Shown: positions 17,234-27,031, counted from the first letter of the stretch. The stretch: 64,000 nucleotides of DNA from Longimicrobiaceae bacterium (GCA_036375715.1 DASVBS010000022.1:62001-126000), one strand, 5' to 3'. A program made the numbers and translations. Notes: generated by a model from the letters alone, not told the origin.

Positions 17234-17661
17234 AGGGCTTGAAGGTCGCCGCTCTGGTGGGGCTCTGCGTGCTGGTGCTGTTCCTCGTGGGGTCGATGGT
17301 GATGGGGATGCGCGGCGAGAGGCCGCCGGAGCTCGCCGGGGTCGAGGTCGAGTTACCGGAACGGCGCGTCCGCGTCGAGGTGCTGAATGCCGCCGGCATC
17401 CCCAGGCTGGCGCAGCGAGAAACCGACCGCCTGCGCGACGAGGGCTTCGACGTCGTCTTTTTCGGGAACGCGAGAGGATTCCACCCCGACACCTCGCTGG
17501 TGCTGGACCGGGTGGGAGACCCCGCCGCCGCGCGCGCGGTCGCCGCGGTGCTTGGTATCAACCAGGTTCGCGAAGCACCGGATACCAGCCTCTACCTCGA
17601 GGTGACGGTGATCCTGGGGCGCGATTGGGCGGAGGCTAACGCCGAGAGCGTGGCAAACTAG
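17230..17661 (+). CDS. Membrane-anchored LytR_C domain protein
   Basis: A 143-residue protein with one N-terminal membrane segment (about residues 5-27) and a periplasmic LytR_C domain: VRVEVLNAAGIPRLA, then the LRDEGFDVVFFGNA and YLEVTVILG strands. LytR_C domains occur alone or on LCP cell-wall proteins; the ligand is unknown. GTG 17230 overlaps the yqeK stop. It ends 4 nt inside the convergent rlmN. Confidence 0.8.
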   Translation: MKGLKVAALVGLCVLVLFLVGSMVMGMRGERPPELAGVEVELPERRVRVEVLNAAGIPRLAQRETDRLRDEGFDVVFFGNARGFHPDTSLVLDRVGDPAAARAVAAVLGINQVREAPDTSLYLEVTVILGRDWAEANAESVAN

Positions 17662-18773
17662 GCGAGCTCGGACGCGGCGGTTTTGAGGCTCGACCCGAGT
17701 TTGACGAGCGGCCGACCGCGGGTGGCCTCCGCCTTGAGCTGCCCGCAGGCGGCGGCGATGTCGCGCCCTCGCGGTTCTCGAACGTGGGCGGTAACCCCGC
17801 GGCGGGCGAGTCGCTGTGCGAAGGCGGCCAGTCGATCGGGCGGCGTGGGCCTCCAGTCGTTGGCGGGGATGGGGTTGAACGGTATCAGGTTGACGAAGGC
17901 CTTGAACTCACGCACCAGCTCGGCCAGGGCGTCCGCCTCGGCCAACCCGTCGTTCACCCCGTCGATCATCACGTACTCGAAGGTGATCCGCTTGCCGCCG
18001 GCCTCGTCGAACGCGCGCAGCGCCTCCATGAGCCGCGGGAGCGGATACTTCTTCTCTACCGGGATGAGTTGCTGGCGAAGCTCGTGGGTCGGGGCGTGCA
18101 GCGAGACAGCCAGGCGGTACTGCTGCGGCATCTCCGCCATCCGCAGAATGCCGGGTACGATGCCCACGGTGGAGACGGTGATGCGCCGCGCGCCCACGCC
18201 GTAGGCCTGGTTGAGGAGCTCCAGGGCCGGAAAGACCGCCCTGGGGTTCATCAACGGCTCCCCCATCCCCATGAACACGATGTTGGTGATGGGGCCGTAG
18301 CCGTTCTCCAGGGCCCACACCTGCGCCCCGCGGTACTGCGCGACGATCTCGCCCGCGGTGAGCTGCCGCTGGTAGCCCATCCAGCCGGTCGCGCAGAAGG
18401 TGCAGGCCATGGCGCATCCGGCCTGCGAGGAGATGCAGAGGGTCAGGCGCTCTCGCGCGGGAATGAGCACCGACTCGATCAGCTCGCCGTCGGCGAGCTT
18501 CCAGAGGTGCTTCGTCGTGCCGTCGACGGAGCGCGATAGCTTGGCCGTTTCCGGCGCGGACAGGGAGAAAGCTTCGGCGAGTGCCTCCCGCTCCGCCCGC
18601 GGCAGATCGGTCATCCCCACGAAGGAGAAGGCCAGCTTCTCATACAGCCACGCCAGGACCTGGCGCACCCGGTAGGCGGGCTGACCGCGCGCGGCGAAGT
18701 AGTCCGCGAGCGCGCGCGCGGCCTCTTCGGGCGAGCAACCGAGCAGATCTGGACGGGAGACGGCTGTGATCAT
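17658..18773 (-). CDS. rlmN: 23S rRNA (A2503-C2)/tRNA methyltransferase
   Basis: Radical SAM enzyme methylating C2 of A2503 in 23S rRNA and A37 in some tRNAs. It has 371 residues. The cluster motif is GCAMACTFCATG, with CxxxCxxC spacing; FMGMGEPLMN binds SAM. The remaining landmarks are VSLHAPTHELRQQLIP, FEYVMIDGVND and the second catalytic Cys in the C-terminal GRDIAAACGQL. ATG 18773 is divergent from ptsN. Confidence 0.96.
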   Translation of the reverse strand: MITAVSRPDLLGCSPEEAARALADYFAARGQPAYRVRQVLAWLYEKLAFSFVGMTDLPRAEREALAEAFSLSAPETAKLSRSVDGTTKHLWKLADGELIESVLIPARERLTLCISSQAGCAMACTFCATGWMGYQRQLTAGEIVAQYRGAQVWALENGYGPITNIVFMGMGEPLMNPRAVFPALELLNQAYGVGARRITVSTVGIVPGILRMAEMPQQYRLAVSLHAPTHELRQQLIPVEKKYPLPRLMEALRAFDEAGGKRITFEYVMIDGVNDGLAEADALAELVREFKAFVNLIPFNPIPANDWRPTPPDRLAAFAQRLARRGVTAHVREPRGRDIAAACGQLKAEATRGRPLVKLGSSLKTAASELA

Positions 18774-18877
18774 CGATTCGTTCGGGTGGTGCCGCCGCGG
18801 TCGTCGCGGAGGGGCGACGCCTTATTTCCCCGCACCGTTCCTTGTGTTCCATGCATCGGGCGGGCCCCGGCGCCAGC

Positions 18878-18906
18878 TTGATGCTCCAAACGGGCGGCGT
18901 TACCTT
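18878..18906 (+). promoter_or_regulatory. Promoter of ptsN-vanZ-aspS
   Basis: TTGATG (18878-18883), 17 nt spacer, TACCTT (18901-18906). Expected start of transcription near 18913. Confidence 0.55.
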
Positions 18907-18968
18907 TGCAGCGCATGCACCCGTGCCGCTGCGCGGCACCTGCAACGGACCGATTTCACGAGGTGCTC

Positions 18969-19427
18969 GTGCTGCTCACGGACCTGCTGACTCCCGAGCG
19001 AATCAAGATCCCGCTTCGCTCCACCACGAAGGAAGACCTCCTCGAGGAGCTGGTCGACCTGGCCGCCAACGGCGCCGAGGTCAAGGATCGCCAGGAGGTG
19101 CTTCGTGCGGTGATGGATCGGGAGGAGGTGCTCAGCACCGGCATCGGGCACGGCGTCGCGATTCCGCACGGCAAGTCCTCGAGCGTGAACGGCCTCGTGC
19201 TGGTGGCGGGGGTGACCCGGGAAGGCGTGGACTTCGAGGCCCTCGACGGTAAGCCCGTTCACCTCTTTTTCCTCCTCGTCGGACCCGAGTCTGCAGCGGG
19301 GGAGCATGTAAAGGCATTGAGCCGGATCTCGCGCCTGCTGCGGCGGGAATCATTCCGCCAGCGGCTGATCGAGGCTCCGGATCCGCAGTCCTTCTACTCC
19401 GTGCTGGCCGAGGCGGAAGCTTCGTGA
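18969..19427 (+). CDS. ptsN: PTS IIA-like nitrogen-regulatory protein (PtsN type)
   Basis: EIIA domain of the fructose/nitrogen family, phosphorylated by HPr/NPr and usually regulatory. It has 152 residues. The start LLTDLLTPERIKIPL is typical and the phospho-acceptor is His67 in GHGVAIPHGK. GTG 18969 is chosen for family length and for GAGG 5 nt upstream; ATG 18915 would add an unusual Cys-rich 18 residues. No EI or HPr gene is near, so the phospho-donor is not shown. Confidence 0.85.
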   Translation: MLLTDLLTPERIKIPLRSTTKEDLLEELVDLAANGAEVKDRQEVLRAVMDREEVLSTGIGHGVAIPHGKSSSVNGLVLVAGVTREGVDFEALDGKPVHLFFLLVGPESAAGEHVKALSRISRLLRRESFRQRLIEAPDPQSFYSVLAEAEAS

Positions 19428-19819
19428 AAGCCGGGGTGCGTGCATGGGCGCCGGCCCTTGTCTGGGCCGCCGTCCTTTTTGCATTGAGCTCGCAGCCGAC
19501 CTTGCCGACGGAGCTCGACAACGGACTCGACAAGGCGGCGCACTTCGGGGCCTTCGCCATCCTGGGAGTCCTCCTGGCCCACGGAGCGCTCGCCTCGCGC
19601 CTCCGGTACGTGTGGCCGGTAGTCATCGGGCTCGTCTACGCCGCGAGCGACGAGCTTCACCAGCAGTTCGTCCCCGGGCGCGCCCCCGATCCCGCCGACT
19701 GGGTGGCGGATGCGCTCGGGGTCGCGGCCGGCTGCTTCATCCTCTACCGCCTGCGGTCCGGGGGCGTTCGGTCGGCTCGGCGCTCCGGCCCCGCCTCCAC
19801 CGGTTTTCCACATACATGA
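19424..19819 (+). CDS. VanZ-like membrane protein
   Basis: A 131-residue integral membrane protein with about four helices and the VanZ-family landmarks LSSQPTLP, LDKAAHFGAFAILGVLL, ASDELHQQFVPGR and DWVADALGVAAG. The molecular function of this family outside glycopeptide-resistance operons is unknown. GTG 19424 overlaps the ptsN stop and its own stop overlaps the aspS ATG. Confidence 0.85.
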   Translation: MKAGVRAWAPALVWAAVLFALSSQPTLPTELDNGLDKAAHFGAFAILGVLLAHGALASRLRYVWPVVIGLVYAASDELHQQFVPGRAPDPADWVADALGVAAGCFILYRLRSGGVRSARRSGPASTGFPHT

Positions 19820-21720
19820 CTTCAGCTCATTCCACACAGTACCGGACCGATCTGGCCGGTGCCCTGCGCGCGTCCGACATCGGTCGCGACGTGCGGTTGG
19901 TCGGGTGGGTTCACCGACGTCGCGACCTCGGCGGGCTGGTTTTCGTCGACCTGCGCGACCGCGGCGGTCTCTTCCAGGTCTCCTTCGACCCGGAGTGGTC
20001 GCCGGCGGAGGTGGTGCGCGCGGCGCGCGACCTCGGCCCGGAGGACGTCATCCAGGTGGAGGGCAGAGTAGAGCGGCGGATCAAAGAGAACCCGGAGATG
20101 GAAACCGGGGAGATCGAGCTGCGCTGTACCACGCTCGAGGTGCTGCAGAAGGCGGCGCCCCTGCCGATCCCCGTCTACCGCTCGCCGGACGAGGCCCTCC
20201 CCAGCGAGGACCTGCGGCTGCGCTACCGCTATCTGGACCTGCGGCGGCCGGAGCTGCTGCGGAACTTCGAGCTTCGACACCGTGCGGCGCGTGCCGTGCG
20301 ACAGTACCTGGACGAGCAGGGATTCCTCGAGGTGGAAACGCCCATGCTCACCCGGCGCACGCCCGAAGGAGCGCGCGACTATCTCGTTCCCAGCCGCGTA
20401 CATCCAGGCGAGTTCTACGCGCTGCCGCAGTCGCCGCAGCTCTATAAGCAGCTGTTGATGGTCAGCGGCTTCGACCGCTACTTCCAGATCGTCCGCTGCC
20501 TGCGGGACGAGGACCTCCGTGCCGATCGCCAACCCGAGTTCACTCAGGTCGACGCCGAGATGGCCTTCGTTACCGAGGAGGACGTCTTCGCCGTCGCGGA
20601 GGGAATGGTGGCCGCCGTCTGGAAGGAGGTTCTGGGGGTCGAGCTGCCCACGCCCTTCCCCCGGCTGACCTACGCCGATGCCATGCTCCGCTATGGAACC
20701 GACAAGCCGGACCTGCGCTACGACCTCGAGATCGAGGATGTGACCGAGGTTCTCCAGGCGGCCGATTTCCGCGTTTTCGCTGCAACCAAGGGAACCCCGC
20801 AGCGAATTCGTGGACTGCGGGTTCCGGGAGGTGCGAGCCTGTCCCGCAAGGAGCTGGACGAGCTGCAGGAGGTGGCGAAGCGGGGTGGCGCACTCGGCGC
20901 GATGTGGGTGAAGCGCTCCGAGGAGGGCTTTTCCGGCAGCTTCGCCCGCGCCCTGGAGGGCGGGATCGGCGACCGCTTTGTCGAGCGCACAGGGATGGAG
21001 GTTGGCGACCTGTTCGTGCTGGTCGCCGGCGACTTCCGCATCCATCGTGTCGAGGTCGGCCACGCCCCTGACCTCTCGGCGGGCCGCTCGGTGCCGGTTG
21101 GTCTCGAGCCTGCGCTCGACGAGCTACGGCGACACCTCGCGGCCCGGCTCCAGCTGGTCGATTCGTCGCAGCATGCCTGGGCCTGGGTCACGGAGTTCCC
21201 GCTCTTCGACTGGGATCCCGACGCGGACCGGCTGGTCGCTTCGCACCACCCGTTCACCATGCCGCATGCGGAGGATCTCCCGCGCCTGTACGGGGCGACC
21301 GAGCGCGACCAGCCGCTCACCTCGGCAGAGCAGCGAAGCCTGTATGTGGCCGGGATGAGATCCCGGGCATACGATGCGGTGTACAACGGGAACGAAATGG
21401 CCAGCGGGTCGGTGAGAATACACGATCCCGCCCTGCAGGGGCGGATCTTCCGCGCCCTCGGAATGTCGGCCGAGGAGGCACGCGCCAAGTTCGGTTTCCT
21501 CCTCGAGGCGTTCCAGTTCGGAGCGCCTCCCCACGCCGGGTTCGCATTCGGCTTCGACCGAATGGCGATGCTCCTGGCGGGGGCGCCGAGTCTGCGGGAC
21601 GTGATCGCCTTTCCGAAGACGACCGCGGCGCGCGGTCTCATGGAGGGCGCGCCGGCGCAGATCGCGGAAGAAGACCTCCACGACCTGCACATTCGTACCG
21701 TGAACCCGAGCAATTCGTGA
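19816..21720 (+). CDS. aspS: Aspartyl-tRNA synthetase
   Basis: Class II aminoacyl-tRNA synthetase charging tRNA-Asp. It has 634 residues: an OB-fold anticodon domain (VRLVGWVHRRRDLGGLVF), motif 2 (FDRYFQIVRCLRDEDLRADRQ), a bacterial GAD insertion (about 290-420) and motif 3 (FGFDRMAMLLAG). ATG 19816 overlaps the vanZ stop; the longer frame is rejected. Whether it also charges tRNA-Asn cannot be told here; no gatCAB or asnS is visible. Confidence 0.96.
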   Translation: MTSAHSTQYRTDLAGALRASDIGRDVRLVGWVHRRRDLGGLVFVDLRDRGGLFQVSFDPEWSPAEVVRAARDLGPEDVIQVEGRVERRIKENPEMETGEIELRCTTLEVLQKAAPLPIPVYRSPDEALPSEDLRLRYRYLDLRRPELLRNFELRHRAARAVRQYLDEQGFLEVETPMLTRRTPEGARDYLVPSRVHPGEFYALPQSPQLYKQLLMVSGFDRYFQIVRCLRDEDLRADRQPEFTQVDAEMAFVTEEDVFAVAEGMVAAVWKEVLGVELPTPFPRLTYADAMLRYGTDKPDLRYDLEIEDVTEVLQAADFRVFAATKGTPQRIRGLRVPGGASLSRKELDELQEVAKRGGALGAMWVKRSEEGFSGSFARALEGGIGDRFVERTGMEVGDLFVLVAGDFRIHRVEVGHAPDLSAGRSVPVGLEPALDELRRHLAARLQLVDSSQHAWAWVTEFPLFDWDPDADRLVASHHPFTMPHAEDLPRLYGATERDQPLTSAEQRSLYVAGMRSRAYDAVYNGNEMASGSVRIHDPALQGRIFRALGMSAEEARAKFGFLLEAFQFGAPPHAGFAFGFDRMAMLLAGAPSLRDVIAFPKTTAARGLMEGAPAQIAEEDLHDLHIRTVNPSNS

Positions 21721-21786
21721 CGCATACATCTGCTCATCGAGCCACCCCGGCGGTGCGCTCGACCTCAACCGCCGTCGTGGGGGACC

Positions 21787-22800
21787 GTGGCTGAGGGCAC
21801 GATCCAGCATCGGCTCTCTGCCGAAGGCGCCGATCCCCTGCTGCTGGCTGGGGTCAACGACAGTCACCTCCTGGAGCTCTCCCGCGTTGGGGGATCTCGC
21901 GTGGTGCTGCGTGACGACCACCTCCTGCTCTCGGGCGCCCTCGAAGACGTGGAGCGCTCCGTACCCGTCGCCCAGCACATGATCGATCTCGCGCGAGCGG
22001 GGACGCCGTTCGCGGTCGATGACATCGCGCGGTTCGCCGAGCAGGCGCGGCTGCCCGACGGAGGGCTGCAACGGCTGAGCGAGGGGCAGAAGATCATCGT
22101 TCCCGGCGGGAAGAAGTCGATCACGCCGAAGACGGAAGGGCAGCGCGAGTACATCCGCGCCATCGAAGAGAACGACATCGTCGTCGGCATCGGGCCGGCA
22201 GGTACGGGTAAGACCTACCTGGCGGTGGCGATGGCGGTCGATGCGCTGTTCAAGAAGCGGGTCAAACGCATCATCCTCGCTCGTCCGGCGGTGGAGGCGG
22301 GAGAGAACCTGGGCTTCCTCCCCGGCGACCTGCAGGAGAAGGTGGATCCCTACCTGCGTCCCCTGTACGATGCCCTCGATGACATGATGGGCACCGAGCG
22401 AATGCGGCGGGCGCTGGAGTCGCGCGCGATCGAGATCGCGCCTCTTGCCTACATGCGCGGGCGCACGCTGCACGACGCGTTCGTGATCCTGGACGAGGCG
22501 CAGAACGCCACCGGGCTGCAGATGAAGATGTTCCTCACCCGCCTCGGGCTGAACTCGAAGGCCGTGATCACGGGGGACAAGACGCAGATCGACCTCCCCT
22601 CGCGTGAACAGTCAGGGCTCCTCCAGGTGGAGACGGTGCTGAAGGGGATCGAGGGGATCGCGTTCGTCTACATGCGGCCGACCGACGTGATCCGCCACCG
22701 GCTGGTGAAAGAGATCATTCGCGCCTATGCGGCGGCTTCGGGCGAGCCGGAGACGGAGGAGGACATTGCCGCGCTACGGAGTGAGCCCGCCGGGACATGA
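21787..22800 (+). CDS. phoH: PhoH-like ATPase
   Basis: P-loop ATPase of the PhoH/YbeZ family, linked to RNA metabolism and ribosome maturation with YbeY. It has 337 residues, with Walker A GPAGTGKTYLAV and Walker B FVILDEAQNAT; the N-terminal region resembles a KH-like domain. GTG 21787 follows GGGGGA. It is the first gene of phoH-pgpH-ybeY, a common bacterial arrangement, and its stop overlaps the pgpH ATG. Confidence 0.93.
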   Translation: MAEGTIQHRLSAEGADPLLLAGVNDSHLLELSRVGGSRVVLRDDHLLLSGALEDVERSVPVAQHMIDLARAGTPFAVDDIARFAEQARLPDGGLQRLSEGQKIIVPGGKKSITPKTEGQREYIRAIEENDIVVGIGPAGTGKTYLAVAMAVDALFKKRVKRIILARPAVEAGENLGFLPGDLQEKVDPYLRPLYDALDDMMGTERMRRALESRAIEIAPLAYMRGRTLHDAFVILDEAQNATGLQMKMFLTRLGLNSKAVITGDKTQIDLPSREQSGLLQVETVLKGIEGIAFVYMRPTDVIRHRLVKEIIRAYAAASGEPETEEDIAALRSEPAGT

Positions 22801-25016
22801 CGGCCAAACGTGTGGGGCCTACCTCGTCGATCCGGCGAGCGGCGCTCGCTCTCGATCAGGATCCGGAGGGAAGCTGGGTAGCGGCCCTGGTACATCATGG
22901 CGCGCGCGTCCTGCTTCTGCTGGTGACCGCCGTCATCGTGTACGTGCTCTTCCCGGCACCCCGGCTCCCTGACACGGCGGTCCTCGAGCGGGGTACGGTT
23001 GCCTCACAGGACGTCATCGCCGAGTTCACCTTCAACATTCCGAAGTCGCCGGACGAGCTGCTCAGGGAGCAGGTGGAGGCCGCAAGCAGCGTCCCCGCCA
23101 TCTACGACCAGGTCCCCCAGGCAACGGAGAACGTGGTCGCCGGGCTCAACGGCTTCTTCGCGGAGGTCGACTCGGTCATCGGCTCGGTGCCGGCCGCGGA
23201 GCGAAGCGAGGCTCTGGCGGACTACCTGGAGACGAATCGGGTCACCCCCACGCCCGGAACCCTCCAGCTCCTGCTGAATTCGTCGCGGCGAGCTGCGCTG
23301 CAGCGCGCCGCGGTGCGCGCAGTGCGCGAGCTCTTTCCGCAGGGAGTCGCGCCCAGCGCCCTCCCCCCCTCCGTCGCCACCATCTACGTGCAGGAGCCCG
23401 GCGGCACCCAACGGGTGCTCACCCGTGACTCCGTCCTGACCCCCGAGCGTCTTTTCGCCATGGCGGCGCAGCAGCTCGGTCCGGACAATCCGGACGGTGC
23501 GGAGCTCCTGCGCCTCCTGCTCATCCGCTTCTTCGAACCGAGCCTCGTCCCGAACGAGGCCGCGACCGAAGCCGCCCGGGAGCGGGCGCGCGCCGCGGTC
23601 GACCCGGTAAAGGCTACCATCCTGAAGGGTGAGAGGATCATCGGGGCGCACGAGCGGGTCGGTGAGGAGGAGGAGGCCCGGCTGCAGGCCTACCAGGCGG
23701 AGCTGACCCGCCGGGGGATGGGGAGCGGAATCGAGGATGGCGGCTTTGGCCGCGCGGCCGGTGCGATCCTGTACAACGCGGTGGTGCTCGGGCTGTTCGG
23801 GCTGCTCCTGATCTTCTTCAGGCCGGCACTCTACCGCGACTGGCGAGCGCTGCTGGTCTTCGCCCTTCTGGTCCTGAGCGTGGCCGGGGCGGGTTCCCTG
23901 ATCGCGCGCTTCAACCTCCCTCCGGAGCTGATCCCGGTCACGTTCGCGGCACTGATCGTGGCGGTGCTCTGGGACGGAAGGCTGGGCTTCTCCCTGGCGA
24001 TGATCCTGGCGCTGCTGATCGGCGGCCAGACGCCCTTCCTGGGAGTCACCGCCCTCTTCACCACGGCGGTCGGTGGCGCGGCGGCCGCGTTCAGCGTTCG
24101 GGTGGTGGAGCGCCGCTCGAAGACGTGGCTCTTCATCTCGATCATCTCCCTCGCCTACGTCATCGCCACCCTGACCATGGCGCTGCTGCGGTCGCGCGGG
24201 CTGGCGGAGGTGGGGCTGTCGATGGGAGCGGGGATCACCAACGCCATCGTCGCGTCGCTGCTCGCGATTGGCTTCCTGCCATTGCTCGAGACCTTCACGG
24301 GCATCACCACCGACCAGACGCTGCTCGAGCTCTCGGACCTGAACCGGAAGCTGCTGAAGCGACTCTCGCTGGAGGCCCCGGGGACCTACGCGCACACGGT
24401 CAACGTGGCCAACCTGGCGGAGGCGGCGAGCAGCGCGATCGGCGCCAATGGGCTGCTCGCGCGCGTGGGGGCGTACTACCACGACATCGGCAAGCTGGTG
24501 AAGCCGCAGTACTTCATCGAGAATCAGCCGCGGGGGCGTAACCCGCACGACAAGCTGAAGCCCTCGACCAGCTCCGCCATCATCCGCGGGCACGTTGCCG
24601 AGGGGCTCAAGCTTGCCGAGGCGGACGGGCTTCCGGAGGTCGTGAAGCGCTTCATCCCCGAGCACCACGGGACGCAGCAGATCTCCTTCTTTCTCAACCG
24701 TGCGCGGGAGAACGATCCGGACGCTCAGATCAATCCCAGCGATTTCGCCTACTCCGGGCCGAAACCGCAGACGAAGGAGACCGCGATTCTGATGATGGCG
24801 GACACGGTGGAGTCCGCTACTCGCGTCCTGCAGGACCCCACGCCGGCTCGCATCCGGGAGCTGGTGGACCGCCTGATCGGGCAGAAGATTGCGGAAGGGC
24901 AGCTGGACGAGGCCCCGTTGACACTGGCAGAGATCGGTATCATCAAGGATTCCCTGACCAAAGTGCTCACGGGAATGTATCATCACCGCATCGACTACCC
25001 CGGCGGGCAAGGGTGA
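22797..25016 (+). CDS. pgpH: 7TM-HD membrane phosphodiesterase (PgpH/YqfF family)
   Basis: Membrane protein of 739 residues: one helix (about 38-58), an extracytoplasmic 7TMR-HDED domain (about 60-310), a bundle of about six to seven helices (about 320-510) and a cytoplasmic HD domain with HTVNVANLAEAA, YYHDIGKLVKP and PEHHGTQ. Family members hydrolyse cyclic di-AMP, so it probably controls c-di-AMP level. It sits between phoH and ybeY with 4-nt overlaps on both sides. A diadenylate cyclase is not in the window. Confidence 0.9.
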   Translation: MTAKRVGPTSSIRRAALALDQDPEGSWVAALVHHGARVLLLLVTAVIVYVLFPAPRLPDTAVLERGTVASQDVIAEFTFNIPKSPDELLREQVEAASSVPAIYDQVPQATENVVAGLNGFFAEVDSVIGSVPAAERSEALADYLETNRVTPTPGTLQLLLNSSRRAALQRAAVRAVRELFPQGVAPSALPPSVATIYVQEPGGTQRVLTRDSVLTPERLFAMAAQQLGPDNPDGAELLRLLLIRFFEPSLVPNEAATEAARERARAAVDPVKATILKGERIIGAHERVGEEEEARLQAYQAELTRRGMGSGIEDGGFGRAAGAILYNAVVLGLFGLLLIFFRPALYRDWRALLVFALLVLSVAGAGSLIARFNLPPELIPVTFAALIVAVLWDGRLGFSLAMILALLIGGQTPFLGVTALFTTAVGGAAAAFSVRVVERRSKTWLFISIISLAYVIATLTMALLRSRGLAEVGLSMGAGITNAIVASLLAIGFLPLLETFTGITTDQTLLELSDLNRKLLKRLSLEAPGTYAHTVNVANLAEAASSAIGANGLLARVGAYYHDIGKLVKPQYFIENQPRGRNPHDKLKPSTSSAIIRGHVAEGLKLAEADGLPEVVKRFIPEHHGTQQISFFLNRARENDPDAQINPSDFAYSGPKPQTKETAILMMADTVESATRVLQDPTPARIRELVDRLIGQKIAEGQLDEAPLTLAEIGIIKDSLTKVLTGMYHHRIDYPGGQG

Positions 25017-25474
25017 ACGACCGCATCGAGGTCGAGGTCGGGCTGGGGGAGGGGGTGACGCTGCCGATCACCCTTCCGCATGCCGAAGCGGCGGTGCGGC
25101 ATGTGCTATCCGCAGAAGGCGTGCAAGTGGCCGAGATCTCCGTGGCGTTTGTCGGTGACGAGGAGATCGCGCGGTTGAACGAGGAATACCTGGCACACGA
25201 AGGGACAACCGATGTGATCTCCTTCGCGCTGCACGCTGCGGGCGAGAGTCCGCTGGGTGACATCTATGTCGGGGTCGATCAGGCAGGGCGTCAGGCCGCG
25301 GAGGTGGGGGTTCCGGTTGCCGACGAACTGTTCCGTCTGGTGATCCACGGAACCCTTCACGTGTTGGGATACGATCACCCGGAAGGGCCGGACCGCGCCG
25401 GGTCCGTGATGTATCGTCGTCAGGAAGAGCTACTCACCGGTTTTCTCGATCGGATCGGCGCCCAGGGGCGCTGA
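25013..25474 (+). CDS. ybeY: Endoribonuclease YbeY (rRNA maturation factor)
   Basis: Single-strand endoribonuclease needed for 16S rRNA 3'-end maturation and ribosome quality control. The protein has 153 residues. The zinc motif is intact as HGTLHVLGYDH (HxxxHxxGxxH) and is preceded by LNEEYLAHEGTTDVISF. GTG 25013 overlaps the pgpH stop. Confidence 0.96.
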   Translation: MNDRIEVEVGLGEGVTLPITLPHAEAAVRHVLSAEGVQVAEISVAFVGDEEIARLNEEYLAHEGTTDVISFALHAAGESPLGDIYVGVDQAGRQAAEVGVPVADELFRLVIHGTLHVLGYDHPEGPDRAGSVMYRRQEELLTGFLDRIGAQGR

Positions 25475-25525
25475 TCGAGTCGCGCGTTCACCCCAGCCGT
25501 CGCCAGAACCTTGCTCGAACCCGGA

Positions 25526-26878
25526 ATGGCGAAGCTGCTGGAAGAGATCCGCGAGCTGATCCGCACGGGAACCCCGGAAGAGCTTCACGCCCTCCTTCTT
25601 CCCTTTCACCCCAGTGACCTTGCCGATCTCCTCGCCGAGCTGGACGAGGAGGAGCGGCGCGCGGTCCTGATCGCGCTGGCCCCCGAGCCGGCCCTCGCCG
25701 CAGAGGCACTCGCCGAGATGGAGTGGGACGAGCACCCGGAAGAGGCGCTCGCCCTGCTCGAGCCGGAGCAGATTGCCACCCTGGTCTCGGCGCTCTCCGA
25801 CGACGACGCGGCCGACATCATCGGCGAGCTGGACCCGGAGGACCAGATCCGGGTGCTCGCGGCGCTGCCGAGCCTGCACTCCGGCGACATCCGCGACCTC
25901 CTGCGCTATCACGAGGAGACGGCCGGCGGGTTGATGACGACGGAGCTCGTCGCCATCGACGTCGAGCTGGACGCCCGCGAAGCGCTCGAGGAGGTGCGGC
26001 GGCAGGCGCAGGAGATCGGAGAGTTCTACAACATCTACGTGGTGGACGGGGAGCGCCGGCTGAAGGGCACGCTTCCTTTACAGGCCCTGGTGACCGCGCC
26101 CGTCGGGGCGCGGATCGCCGACCTGGTGGAACCGGCGATCGTCGCCGTCCCCCCGGAGATGGACCAGGAGGAGGTCGGGCGGATCATCTCCCGCTACAAC
26201 CTCGTCGCTGTACCCGTCGTCGACAGTGAGGGCAAACTGCTCGGCCGCATCACGTTCGACGACGTGATCGACGTCCTGGAGGCCGAGACCACCGAAGACA
26301 TCCTCCGGTTCGGCGGTGTATCGGACGAGGAGGAGGTGCGCGGCGGCTGGCAGGACGCCGTGCGGTCACGCCTCCCGTGGCTTCTTCTGAACCTGGTCAC
26401 CGCGGCTGCTTCGGCCACGGTGGTCGTGTATTACGCGGCGACCATCGAGCGCCTAACCCTGCTCGCGGCGCTGATGCCGGTGATCGCCGGGATGGGCGGG
26501 AATACCGGCACACAGGCGCTGGCGGTGACCATTCGCCGCCTGGCGCTGTCGCGGGAGAGCCCGGGGCGGCGCTGGGCGGTGGTGCTGAAGGAGCTGGCGG
26601 TGGGGCTGATCAACGGGCTGGCGATCGGCGTGATCGCCGCCCTGGTGACGGCTCTGCTCGCCATTGCGTTCGGTGAGACCTTGCTGCTCGCCCTGGTGGT
26701 TCTGCTGGCGATGTGGATGAACCTGGTGGTCGCCGGGTTTGCCGGCGCCTTCGTCCCCATCGTGCTCGAGCGGCGGGGGGTGGACCCGGCCGTCGCTTCC
26801 TCCATCTTCGTGACCACCTTCACCGACATGGTGGGCTTCTTCCTGTTGCTGGGGCTGGCGAGCTGGATGCTTCTTTGA
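25526..26878 (+). CDS. mgtE: Magnesium transporter MgtE
   Basis: Mg2+ channel gated by cytoplasmic Mg2+. The 450-residue protein has an N-terminal helical domain of acidic repeats (about 1-125), two CBS domains (about 130-255; LMTTELVAIDVELDAREAL, YNLVAVPVVD) and five membrane helices. The pore signature PVIAGMGGNTGTQALAVTIR is at about residue 315. ATG 25526 is preferred over TTG 25511. The tandem-word repeat at 26877 begins on the stop codon. Confidence 0.94.
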   Translation: MAKLLEEIRELIRTGTPEELHALLLPFHPSDLADLLAELDEEERRAVLIALAPEPALAAEALAEMEWDEHPEEALALLEPEQIATLVSALSDDDAADIIGELDPEDQIRVLAALPSLHSGDIRDLLRYHEETAGGLMTTELVAIDVELDAREALEEVRRQAQEIGEFYNIYVVDGERRLKGTLPLQALVTAPVGARIADLVEPAIVAVPPEMDQEEVGRIISRYNLVAVPVVDSEGKLLGRITFDDVIDVLEAETTEDILRFGGVSDEEEVRGGWQDAVRSRLPWLLLNLVTAAASATVVVYYAATIERLTLLAALMPVIAGMGGNTGTQALAVTIRRLALSRESPGRRWAVVLKELAVGLINGLAIGVIAALVTALLAIAFGETLLLALVVLLAMWMNLVVAGFAGAFVPIVLERRGVDPAVASSIFVTTFTDMVGFFLLLGLASWMLL

Positions 26879-27024
26879 GAAGCTAGGAGCTAGAAGCTAG
26901 GAGCTGGAATAGGGAGCGCAGGCATGTTAGTAGATATACACATCTCAAACATTTCGTCTGTCCGATGGTCGTGCCGCTGGGTGTTCTCCACCGACATCTT
27001 CTAGCTTCTAGCTCCTAGCTTCTA
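26877..27024. repeat. Heptamer inverted repeat, locus A (AGRAGCY words)
   Basis: The left arm (26877-26909) is built of the 7-nt words AGAAGCT/AGGAGCT; the right arm (26996-27024) is its near-perfect reverse complement. About 86 nt separate them. The left arm begins within the mgtE stop codon and the right arm ends 7 nt before the recN ATG, so it fills the whole intergenic region. RNA from either strand could fold into a long hairpin. Confidence 0.85.
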
Positions 27025-27031
27025 CCTTCGC

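Noticed and set aside
19444-19815. Longer start for aspS
   Set aside because: The extension reads through the vanZ gene in another frame, is Arg/Pro-rich, and ATG 19816 matches the family start.
21721-25016. Search for riboswitches upstream of mgtE, panB or the trp genes
   Set aside because: The intergenic spaces are too short or show no recognisable aptamer core or leader peptide with Trp codons.
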